Positions 44,216-51,701 of a stretch of 60,953 nucleotides of DNA are shown piece after piece. The notes under the pieces were generated by a model. That model saw only the letters and a program-made list of their open reading frames with translations. It ran no database searches and was not told the origin of the DNA. Numbering within the stretch: position 1 is the first letter of the stretch; every line of letters starts with the position of its first letter. The stretch is taken from contig DLPV01000027.1 of assembly GCA_002477465.1 (NCBI GenBank), positions 49,613 through 110,565 on the forward strand, given 5' to 3'. The translations under genes were made by a program, and so were the position numbers. This stretch comes from Gammaproteobacteria bacterium UBA7449. Its GTDB lineage: Bacteria > Pseudomonadota > Gammaproteobacteria > Pseudomonadales > Pseudohongiellaceae.

Positions 44216-45997
44216 CTATAAGGGCCACAATAAAAGCAGAAGCGGAATAGCCACGGTAACTATAATAATTTCCAGTGGTAATCCCATGCGCCAATAGTCA
44301 CCAAAGCGATAGCCTCCCGGACCCATGATCAATGCATTATTCTGGTGCCCTATCGGCGTGAGGAAGGCACAGGATGCACCCACTGCAACCGCCATCAGGA
44401 AAGCATCTGGATTGTGTCCAAGGCTGTTCGCGATATTGTATGAAATAGGTGCCATCAAGATCGCGGTGGCGGCATTGTTCAATACATCTGAAACCGTCAT
44501 GGTTATTATGAGGATAACTGCAAGGATCACTGCAGGAGAGAGATCTCCCACCACCGACAGGATCCCGGCCACCAGTAAGTCGGTGGTTCCGGTTTGCTGA
44601 AGCGCGCCGCCCAGAGGAATCATGGCGCCCAACAAAATTACCACGGGCCAATCAACGCCGTCATAGAATTCCCGTACGGGTACGATTTGAGTGACCGCCA
44701 TTGCGACTGTCGCAATGCCTAGCGCCAGTTGGATGGGCAATAGACCGAATGCAGTCACCACTATCGCACTCAAGAATATAAGTAGCGCATGAAAAGCCTT
44801 CGTTTTGTCTTTGGTGCTAAGCTCTCGCTTAGCTAGTGGATAGCAAGCCATCTTCACGATAGAGTCATCCATCACATCGCTCTCACCATGCAGTAGCAGT
44901 ACGTCGCCTGTTTTTATCATGAATTCTCGGAGTCGACTCTGATGGGGCACCCCAGAACGAGAAACGGCGAGCAAGCTAACGTCATAATTTCGATTAAACC
45001 GCTTTTCTTTAGGGGTTTTACCGACTAGTGGCGAATTCGCGGACACTACCACTTCTGCCAGGGTAGTGTTAGCCGCATGCTGAAGCTCATTTTGCTGGTT
45101 CAGCGCTGTATGCATGGTGAGGGAGTATGTCTTGGCAAACTGCTGCACATCACCATGCGAACCCTGAATCATCACATAATCTCCCTCTCGCACGCCGCGA
45201 CGGCGATCGGGTGGTGCGAATTCCTCTTTGCCTCGAATCATGGCGATCAGGTCCATCTTCTGCTCTACCAGCATGTCTTTCAGCTTACCGGCACGAAACT
45301 TCTTCTCAACTAATTCGGAGCCTTCCCCAACCTTCGTTTCGAACAAGTACTCCTCGATATCAAACAAATCGAGTCCCGCACTATTTTTCCTCACTTTCAC
45401 CAGATGCCAGCCCCCCAGCAACATGAAGGCGATACCAAATAATGCGACTCCCCCACCTACTGGCGCGAAATCGAACATGCTAAAGGCTTCGCCGGTCATT
45501 TCCTGCCGAAAGCTCGCGATGAGAATATTGGGAGGCGTACCAATAAGCGTCACCAGCCCTCCAAGAATTGACCCAAAAGAAAGCGGCATCAGAACCGCTG
45601 CAGGTGGTCGTCCGGCTTTCGATGCGGACTGGATAGCCACTGGCATCAGCAGCGCCAGAGCACCCACATTGTTCATAAACATTGACAGAATTGCTGCCAA
45701 AAAGGTTAGTACTGCAATATGGAGAAATGGACGGTCTGATACAGGCTCGATTAAAGGAATCACGTAGTCCACAGCACCAGATTTGGTCAAGCCATAACTG
45801 ACGATAAGCACGAGTACTACCGTGATCGTAGCTGGGCTACCAAAGCCGCTGAACAACTCGGCCTGAGGAACCAGTCCAAACAGACTCGCCGTGAACAAAG
45901 CGCCCAGCGCAACTATGTCATAGCGCCAGCGACCCCAGACCAGGAGACCCAGCAGTGCCACCAGGATCGCGAGCAAGACACCTTGATCAAAGGTCAA
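44216..45997 (-). CDS. SLC13/DASS-type permease with two TrkA-C domains
   Basis: This 593-residue inner-membrane carrier has about eleven hydrophobic segments in two halves. Helices with FMNNVGALALLMPVAIQ and DVLNNAATAILMAPI contain the paired Asn-x-x-Ala substrate motifs of the SLC13 ion-transporter fold. Two soluble TrkA-C (RCK-C) modules sit between them (roughly 210-290 and 310-385), as in many SLC13 proteins annotated for sulfate or dicarboxylate uptake. It overlaps the FAH-family gene by four bases, so the two are probably translated together. Substrate is unproven; a carboxylate feeding the hydrolase is a reasonable guess. Confidence 0.88.
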   Translation of the reverse strand: MTFDQGVLLAILVALLGLLVWGRWRYDIVALGALFTASLFGLVPQAELFSGFGSPATITVVLVLIVSYGLTKSGAVDYVIPLIEPVSDRPFLHIAVLTFLAAILSMFMNNVGALALLMPVAIQSASKAGRPPAAVLMPLSFGSILGGLVTLIGTPPNILIASFRQEMTGEAFSMFDFAPVGGGVALFGIAFMLLGGWHLVKVRKNSAGLDLFDIEEYLFETKVGEGSELVEKKFRAGKLKDMLVEQKMDLIAMIRGKEEFAPPDRRRGVREGDYVMIQGSHGDVQQFAKTYSLTMHTALNQQNELQHAANTTLAEVVVSANSPLVGKTPKEKRFNRNYDVSLLAVSRSGVPHQSRLREFMIKTGDVLLLHGESDVMDDSIVKMACYPLAKRELSTKDKTKAFHALLIFLSAIVVTAFGLLPIQLALGIATVAMAVTQIVPVREFYDGVDWPVVILLGAMIPLGGALQQTGTTDLLVAGILSVVGDLSPAVILAVILIITMTVSDVLNNAATAILMAPISYNIANSLGHNPDAFLMAVAVGASCAFLTPIGHQNNALIMGPGGYRFGDYWRMGLPLEIIIVTVAIPLLLLLWPL

Positions 45998-46692
45998 TTG
46001 GTTGGTCCTACCGTAATTTCAAACTCAATCTCACCTACATTCTCGACGGCCGCGGCAATCCTGTCCCCCACGCCAATTGCGGATACCCCGGCTGGCGTCC
46101 CGGTAAAAATTAGATCACCGGCCTTTAATTCGTAATAACGGGACAGTTCAACAATGATTTCGGTCACCGACCAGATCATGTCAGAAAGCCTTGCATCCTG
46201 TTTAGTCTCCCCGTTAACGGCAAGCCAGATTCGACCATCCTCCAGCTCCCCATTTTCAGATGGCTGAATTTTTGAAATTGGTGCTGACACATCAAAACCC
46301 TTGGCTGTATCCCAAGGCTTGCCTTTTGCTTTTGCCGCCGCCTGCAAATCGCGTCGTGTAAAATCAATCCCAACGGCATAGCCGTAAATCCTGCTTGCTG
46401 CCTGCAGCGGCTCGATATTGCGGCCGCCTCCGCCAAGGGCAATAACCAACTCAACCTCATAGTGCAGGTTATCGGTAGCGGACGCATAAGGCACTGCCGC
46501 GTTGTCCGTGACGATCGCATCTGCGGGTTTGCTGAAGAATACGGGGGGACTGGATTTCGGGTCACCACCCATCTCTTTCACATGATCACTATAATTCTGC
46601 CCGACACAATAAATGCGATGCACCGGAAAATTCAGGTCAGAACCCTCGACAGCAATTTGCGGGGTGGGGGTTGGATCAAAAACAAACGCCAT
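45994..46692 (-). CDS. Fumarylacetoacetate hydrolase-family protein (acylpyruvase-like)
   Basis: This 232-residue protein is in the single-domain FAH family. The opening VHRIYCVGQNYSDHVKEMGG and PPVFFSKPADAIV are typical of acylpyruvate hydrolases. The metal-binding Glu lies in LHYEVELVIALG, and DLIFTGTPAGVSAIGVGD is the conserved C-terminal motif. Enzymes of this group hydrolyse 3-oxo acids such as acylpyruvates using Mg or Mn. It is followed by, and overlaps, the SLC13-type permease gene. The specific substrate is not determined by these motifs. Confidence 0.92.
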   Translation of the reverse strand: MAFVFDPTPTPQIAVEGSDLNFPVHRIYCVGQNYSDHVKEMGGDPKSSPPVFFSKPADAIVTDNAAVPYASATDNLHYEVELVIALGGGGRNIEPLQAASRIYGYAVGIDFTRRDLQAAAKAKGKPWDTAKGFDVSAPISKIQPSENGELEDGRIWLAVNGETKQDARLSDMIWSVTEIIVELSRYYELKAGDLIFTGTPAGVSAIGVGDRIAAAVENVGEIEFEITVGPTN

Positions 46693-46758
46693 GCTTAAAC
46701 TCGCGAAATAAATAAGAAGTTAGTCTGATTGGAAGCGGAATTGATAGTAAAGCCTGAC

Positions 46759-47568
46759 TTAGCGACTGCCACATCCCAGCCGAGAAATCAGCTCTTTTCC
46801 CTGCCGAGATTCTATACCTGGAAACAATGCCAGGGACACAGCACTCTCAACTGTTTCAAGCCTGCTGAGTTGCGCGCAGAAATGCGTATGCGGCGGCAAC
46901 CGAACATCAAACAGGAATGTCGCCACATTCTCGCCATCACTGACGGCCTTGAAAAAACCTATCCCGTTACCTTCTGTGTCCGTATCTCTGTCATCATCAG
47001 AAGTAATGGGGCCAGTGACAACATAGAGTGTTGACCCCAGCGCGGCAAGTTCATTGATCGCCTGATCCAGGCCCGACCAGGCACCTACGCGAAGCGGCTG
47101 CGGCAACGCGGACATATTGCTGAACAGGTTTAATTCAGCCCAGTATGGTGTGCCGGCAAAACTCGTCAAGGGCGCCAACCTTCCCCGGTCTTCTGATACC
47201 AGCTGCACTTCGCTGATACGATACTCCCGATCCTGGGCGCCACTCAGATCTGGCTGCACAAAGTTCGCGGCTGGCGAGCTAATCTGCAGCCTGACTTCGG
47301 CATCCAGCAACTCATCTTCCAGCCAATACCTTGGCAGCAACGAAGCCACGCCAACAGAGTCAGGCAAGACCCGATATGCCACCCACTCCACTGCCCCTGT
47401 TTGCGGCGCTATGGAAGCGGCATACAAGTGATGCAAGGCAACCTCGTTGCCCTGATGGGAAACAGTGGGGCAAGCCTTCAGGCAGTGGCTGATGTGAACC
47501 TGCTGCGCATTAGCCCAGTCAGGCAGGAGCAGACAGAGACTAACCCATGGGATAAAGTATTTGCGCAT
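46759..47568 (-). CDS. Secreted DNA/RNA non-specific endonuclease-fold protein lacking catalytic residues
   Basis: From the ATG at 47568 (GAGG upstream) this encodes 269 residues with a signal peptide to about 22. The segment SEDRGRLAPLTSFAG aligns with the nuclease motif DRGHLAP, but the catalytic His is Arg (R130). The stretch NLFSNMSALPQPLRVGAWSGLD aligns with the canonical NxxPQxxxLNxGxW of Serratia-type nucleases. There the magnesium-binding Asn is replaced by R160 and the following Glu by D168. The later LYVVTGPI strand is conserved. The fold seems preserved and catalysis lost, so it may bind nucleic acid or a partner. It overlaps the end of the aldo/keto reductase gene by 29 bases. Confidence 0.78.
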   Translation of the reverse strand: MRKYFIPWVSLCLLLPDWANAQQVHISHCLKACPTVSHQGNEVALHHLYAASIAPQTGAVEWVAYRVLPDSVGVASLLPRYWLEDELLDAEVRLQISSPAANFVQPDLSGAQDREYRISEVQLVSEDRGRLAPLTSFAGTPYWAELNLFSNMSALPQPLRVGAWSGLDQAINELAALGSTLYVVTGPITSDDDRDTDTEGNGIGFFKAVSDGENVATFLFDVRLPPHTHFCAQLSRLETVESAVSLALFPGIESRQGKELISRLGCGSR

Positions 47569-48559
47569 GGACCTCGTCGCACTTTTGGAGAACTTCATCG
47601 TCAAGAGTGACGTCTAGTGCGGCCAGGGAATCTACCAACTGTTCCGCCGTGCGCGCACCAATGATGGTAGACGCGACGAAATCATGCTGCATACTCCATG
47701 CAGTCGCCAGGGTGACTGGCGCCAGACCCGCTGCATCAGCTATTTCAAGATAGCTGGCAGTACTGGCGAGAGTGCCGTCGTTGAGAAAACGATCTGCCAT
47801 CGCCCGCTGCCTTTGTTCGCTGGCCTGTTGATATTCGGCGAATCTCGAATTTACAGGCATTTCACCTGCGTTATATTTCCCGGATAAAATCCCACCGCCA
47901 ATGGGTGAATAGGGTAACAGTGACACCTGCTCCTGTAGACAAACATTGGCCAATTCATCCAAAAATCGGCGGTTAAGCAGGGAGAAATTATTCTGAATGG
48001 ACTGGAATCGGGACCAGCCCTCGTAGTCGGCCACCGTATTTGCCTTGGTCAAACCATAGGCGCTGTCATTTGACGTGCCGAGATAACGAACCTTGCCAGC
48101 CTCAACCAGTCGATCCAGCGCCTCCATGGATTCATCAATTGGTACCACCGTGTCTGGCCAGTGCACCTGGTAAAGATCGATGTAGTCAACACCAAGCCGT
48201 CGCAGACTGCCCTCGATCGCTGCTTCTACATGATGGCGATCAATTGCAGTAAAGCCTTGCCGAATAGGTGGTACGAACCAACCGGATGCAGCACCAGCTA
48301 CCTTAGTCGCCAGGATTAATGCATCTCGCGGCTTGGTTTTGATCCACTGACCAAAAATTTCTTCAGTGAGACCCGCCAGCTCAGCGGTTGGCGGTACCGG
48401 GTAGACTTCTGCCGTGTCATAGAAATTGATGCCGCTATCAAATGCCGTATCCAGAATGCGGAAAGATTCATTCTTGTCGCTCCAGGTACCAAAGCCCATG
48501 GTGCCCATGCAAATGGGGGTTACCCGAAGACCACTGCTGCCAATATATCGATATTCCAT
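47540..48559 (-). CDS. Aldo/keto reductase, Tas-like
   Basis: From the ATG at 48559 this encodes 339 residues; a GTG six codons earlier with AGGA is an alternative. It is an NADPH-dependent TIM-barrel aldo/keto reductase. The catalytic Asp and Tyr occur in INFYDTAEVYPVPPTAE, the Lys in ILATKVAG and the His in DLYQVHWPD. The AEVYPVPP signature and overall order match E. coli Tas closely. Tas can substitute for prephenate dehydrogenase in suppressor strains, but the physiological substrate is unclear. C-terminal IIGART contacts the cofactor phosphate. Confidence 0.9.
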   Translation of the reverse strand: MEYRYIGSSGLRVTPICMGTMGFGTWSDKNESFRILDTAFDSGINFYDTAEVYPVPPTAELAGLTEEIFGQWIKTKPRDALILATKVAGAASGWFVPPIRQGFTAIDRHHVEAAIEGSLRRLGVDYIDLYQVHWPDTVVPIDESMEALDRLVEAGKVRYLGTSNDSAYGLTKANTVADYEGWSRFQSIQNNFSLLNRRFLDELANVCLQEQVSLLPYSPIGGGILSGKYNAGEMPVNSRFAEYQQASEQRQRAMADRFLNDGTLASTASYLEIADAAGLAPVTLATAWSMQHDFVASTIIGARTAEQLVDSLAALDVTLDDEVLQKCDEVHAQILYPMG

Positions 48560-48646
48560 AGCCCTTGTTTTTACCACTCCTAATGTTTACAGCTTTCTAT
48601 TCAACGCGTTAGATCAATTCATTTTCAGACACGCATGGCTCACGGC

Positions 48647-49747
48647 TTACAGTGGCGGACAGTCATCGCCCAAGTAACCTGTGCCACCACAATAGCCAGC
48701 ATCCTGTAGCTGAATTCGAATACCATCGGGATCGCTAAAATAGAGTTCCGGCGTTCCGCCCTCGGCACCACCTCGATTCGGCATGCGCATGCTAATCCAG
48801 TGCATCATAGCTTGAGTATCGCTGGGATCCTCCCGAGCACCAAGTCCATAGTCAGTCAATTGCGCGAGAATAGTCTCCACATCAAAGTTGGTAACGCTGA
48901 AACAGACGTGATCGATGCGGCCAGGCGCCTCTGGTTTACCTGGGGTATCACCTCCGACATACATCAGAAACTGAATACCATCACCGACACCGATTACTGG
49001 AGAAGTTGGTCCCTGGTAGGCCTGGTAAGACTTCCCAAAAGCCCTGGTATAAAAGTCATTGGCGCGATTGCGGTTGCCCATGAAATTGGTAAAGTGGCTG
49101 TAATCCACCAGGCGAAGCATGCCTGGCCCTGGCGCCGCCTCTGCATTCGAACAAGTCTCACCCAACACGCCCGAGCCGCCGCAATAGGCTTCACTGCTTA
49201 GGTGGTAAATAATGCCTTCACGATCCGCAAAATAGAGCTCTCGAGTTGCCCCATATTCTTTTACCCAGGATGTTGAGGCCAACGCTAATCTGTCTTCCAG
49301 TCTCTGCGGCGAACTCGCCTGGCGAATGCCAAAATTTTCCAGCTGGGAGCGCACGCGATCCACATCAAAGTCAGCCACGCTCAGGCCAATATGGCTGAAG
49401 CCAGGCTGCTCTCCGGCAGCAACCGGCGACAGGGAAAAGAAGTGTGGCCCGTCACCAACTCGAAGCATGACTTGCTCTCCCCTGCGCGCCTGCACCGGCG
49501 CACCGAACAGGTCCTGGTAGAACTTCAGGGAGCGGTTGACGTCCGACACTCGGATGTTAAATGAATGGATCTTTTGCACAGCCACGGGCACTGGAGATTG
49601 GGCCAGAGCCGGCGGCGTCACGGCCATCAAGGATAGATATTTGAGGAAACGTCTGCGATCCAGACCTGTGAACCTGTGATCGGGTCCGCTCTTTGCTGCG
49701 GCTGGACTAATTTTGCTGCTGGATTCTGATTTCTTTATTCTTGTCAT
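48647..49747 (-). CDS. Tat-exported double VOC (glyoxalase-fold) protein
   Basis: This 366-residue protein has a twin-arginine signal (DRRRFLKYLSLMAV, around 30-43) followed by two vicinal-oxygen-chelate domains (about 58-195 and 215-355). Each has the HSFNIRVSDVNRSLKFYQDLFG or HFTNFMGNRNRANDFYTRAFG type entry and a closing strand with ELYFADREGI or ELYFSDPDGIRIQL. Metal ligands would be the His and Glu in these positions. Each domain is followed by a near-identical Cys-Gly motif, YCGGSGVLGETC and YCGGTGYLGDDC. Export by Tat implies cytoplasmic folding with a cofactor. Reaction is unknown; ring-cleaving or lactoyl-type chemistry are family options. Confidence 0.85.
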   Translation of the reverse strand: MTRIKKSESSSKISPAAAKSGPDHRFTGLDRRRFLKYLSLMAVTPPALAQSPVPVAVQKIHSFNIRVSDVNRSLKFYQDLFGAPVQARRGEQVMLRVGDGPHFFSLSPVAAGEQPGFSHIGLSVADFDVDRVRSQLENFGIRQASSPQRLEDRLALASTSWVKEYGATRELYFADREGIIYHLSSEAYCGGSGVLGETCSNAEAAPGPGMLRLVDYSHFTNFMGNRNRANDFYTRAFGKSYQAYQGPTSPVIGVGDGIQFLMYVGGDTPGKPEAPGRIDHVCFSVTNFDVETILAQLTDYGLGAREDPSDTQAMMHWISMRMPNRGGAEGGTPELYFSDPDGIRIQLQDAGYCGGTGYLGDDCPPL

Positions 49748-49780
49748 GATACCTGACCCCGAAACAGACTCGCATCATAG

Positions 49781-49859
49781 CCAGTGGCGGGGGCAACCGT
49801 CCAGCGGGGGCAACCGTCCAGCGGGGCCAGCCTCCAGCAGGGACCAGCGATCAGCGGGG
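49781..49859. repeat. Short imperfect tandem repeat
   Basis: Four to five units of about 17 bases beginning CCAGCGGGG lie in tandem. The first two share GGGGGCAACCGT; the later ones are degenerate. They lie between the start of the VOC gene and the 3' end of the rhodanese gene. There is no reading frame or spacer structure. Confidence 0.7.
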
Positions 49860-49899
49860 TTAGACGTGCAGATCCCACGCCTGTCGAGCAAGGGCCAGG

Positions 49900-50307
49900 T
49901 TAGCTGCGACGCTCTGGCAGCGGCTCAAGCTGTCCTATTTCATCTTCCCAGCGGGTCATGCCGCCGGCCATATGCGCCACGCTTTCCATGCCCATGGTTT
50001 GCAGCGACTGCGCCGCCAGCGCTGACCTTGAACCCTTGTTGCAATAAAGGATCAGGGACTCCGCCTTATCAAATTCCTTGCGGTAATAAGGACTCTCTGG
50101 ATCGATCCAGAATTCCAGCATCCCACGGGGCACATGCATGGAGCCCGGAATACGACCATCCCTTTTCAATTCCCGAATATCACGCAAATCTATGAGGATA
50201 AGCCCAGCCTCTCCCAGACGATCCTGCACCTCGGCAGGGGTCAAAGTGGTAACAGTGGCTTCGGCGTCTCTAACAAGGGCGTCAACGCCGCGAGTGATCT
50301 TCAGCAT
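49900..50307 (-). CDS. Rhodanese-like domain protein
   Basis: This 135-residue single-domain rhodanese has the active-site loop LILYCNKGSRSALA with C89. The N-terminal part contains LTPAEVQDRLGEAGLILIDLRDIREL and the CH2A-type GRIPGSMHVPRGMLEF. It is likely cytoplasmic and may carry a persulfide in sulfur transfer or detoxification. GGGA lies about nine bases before the ATG. It is transcribed divergently from the small membrane protein at 50519. Confidence 0.92.
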   Translation of the reverse strand: MLKITRGVDALVRDAEATVTTLTPAEVQDRLGEAGLILIDLRDIRELKRDGRIPGSMHVPRGMLEFWIDPESPYYRKEFDKAESLILYCNKGSRSALAAQSLQTMGMESVAHMAGGMTRWEDEIGQLEPLPERRS

Positions 50308-50518
50308 AGTAGGTTTCCCTATAATCCATAGCCCCCAAAGCTAAACCAGTTGCAGGGCTTAAGCAAACTCAGGAACCAGAGCTCTCCCAGAGCAAATCCA
50401 GCGTCGCCACCGGTATACTGCTCATAAAACTGTGTCTGATTCATCACAGTCTCCACGGTACAAAAGTGAACAAACCGTCACAACATGCTAGCCTGACTCC
50501 ATCCTATCAGAGCGGGGC

Positions 50519-50830
50519 ATGGCCATGAACGAGAATGATTTTAACCTGTTGCTTCGAGCAAAACAGCAGATTCATCGAGAATCTGCCATCAGGTCGTTTC
50601 TACTGGCCGGGGTCTGTGTCACTGCCGGTTTGAAACTCTTCGGCATCGACCTCCCATTTATTTACCCACTATTATTCCTCATTTTGTTTATTTCATTGGT
50701 ACTCAATTCTGATGTGATCGCAAACTTTGGACTGGTGACAAAAAGGGATCTGGTTAAAGTTATTGATCAGCATATTCATAATGATCCGAAAGTCCTCACG
50801 CGATACACAGAGGTAAAAAAGCGCCCGTGA
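50519..50830 (+). CDS. Small hypothetical two-helix membrane protein
   Basis: This 103-residue protein has an N-terminal polar helix (NDFNLLLRAKQQIHRESAI) and two adjacent hydrophobic segments (about 26-41 and 46-63). A polar C-terminus contains KRDLVKVIDQHIHNDPKVL. No family is recognised. It precedes a secreted or anchored small protein by 19 bases, possibly in one transcript. The ribosome site is poor (AGCGGGGC). Confidence 0.6.
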   Translation: MAMNENDFNLLLRAKQQIHRESAIRSFLLAGVCVTAGLKLFGIDLPFIYPLLFLILFISLVLNSDVIANFGLVTKRDLVKVIDQHIHNDPKVLTRYTEVKKRP

Positions 50831-50849
50831 GACGCGAGGCAGTCAAGCC

Positions 50850-51443
50850 GTGACGTCAGAAAATACAAACAGCAAATCAAGTCAGAACCCACTGCTGGGT
50901 ATCGTCTTGGCCCTTCCTCTGGCATTCATCCTCACAGCGCTTTTGATTTCATATCTGCCTGCCGCAGCACTCGCACCCGAGTACAGTTTCGTTTATGCGA
51001 GCTGTAGCCAGGGTCGCCCTCCTTACCACCATGAATGTGGCAACTATCTGAAGAACCGCTATGTGGTCGAAAATGCCCAGCTTCAAGAACTCGCTATTAC
51101 TGACGCGCGGGATTCCGATAATGATGGTGTGCTGGATAGTGATGAGCGTTATGAGACTCGCTTATTCCTTTAAGATACCGGGCTCAATCAGAGCAGGGAG
51201 CTGTTATTGCCTGAAGTCAGAGCGCTGACCCTGGACAAGAAAATCACAGCGCCCGATGGGATTGCAGTGGAATGGGAATACAGTCGCGGCGGTAACTTCT
51301 TTCCATTCTTTGATGGCCCCTCCCGCTATGGCTACGACCTCACCAGAGGTAAGGTACGTTACCGCCTGAACCTGACCGGTGATAACGAACGCAGTTACTA
51401 CAGGGATGACCTGTTGTTCCTTGACTGGGTAATCGAAAATTAA
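50850..51443 (+). pseudogene. Anchored DxDxDG protein gene split by an in-frame TAA
   Basis: A GTG at 50850 opens a frame with a membrane segment (about 18-40), two cysteines near 51-61, and a calcium-loop-like DSDNDGVLDSDE as in thrombospondin type-3 repeats. TAA at 51171-51173 stops it after 107 residues. The same frame continues without another stop for 89 more codons (DTGLNQSRELLLPEVRALTL, then VEWEYSRGGNFFPFFDG, ending near YRDDLLFLDWVIEN). The downstream part looks like a genuine beta-rich domain and has no start of its own except TTG. A recent nonsense mutation or a single sequence error explains this best. Confidence 0.65.
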
Positions 51444-51675
51444 AAATAGCGAACTACTCGATGAATTGCGAACCAGGATTCAGACTGGCGAAATCGACCC
51501 TGATGCTATCCAGGATCTGCTTAACGAATTCGCCCAGTCATATCCTGTCAATGCAGAACAGCCAGCACACAGTCCTGTCGGGGCGCAAACTGTGACTCGA
51601 TTGCTTTACATCATCGGCATTGGCTATCTGTCGATTTCACTCAATCGCAAATATCTTAGCCCAGGCCAGAGCTAA
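51433..51675 (+). pseudogene. Possible truncated membrane-protein remnant
   Basis: A short frame reads SELLDELRTRIQTGEIDPDAIQDLLNEF followed by TRLLYIIGIGYLSISLN and stops within what should be a membrane helix. The helix-linker-TRLLY pattern resembles the N-terminus of DUF2157-type membrane proteins. There is no ATG, only a TTG at 51466 without a ribosome site. It follows the TAA-split gene directly. It is probably decayed, but could be a small protein. Confidence 0.35.
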
Positions 51676-51701
51676 GCGAGATCAACCTCTACCGAACTGG
51701 A

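Noticed and set aside
49781..49859. CRISPR array
   Set aside because: Units abut directly with no unique spacers and are too few and degenerate.
51171..51173. Selenocysteine or pyrrolysine recoding of the in-frame stop
   Set aside because: The codon is TAA, not TGA or TAG.
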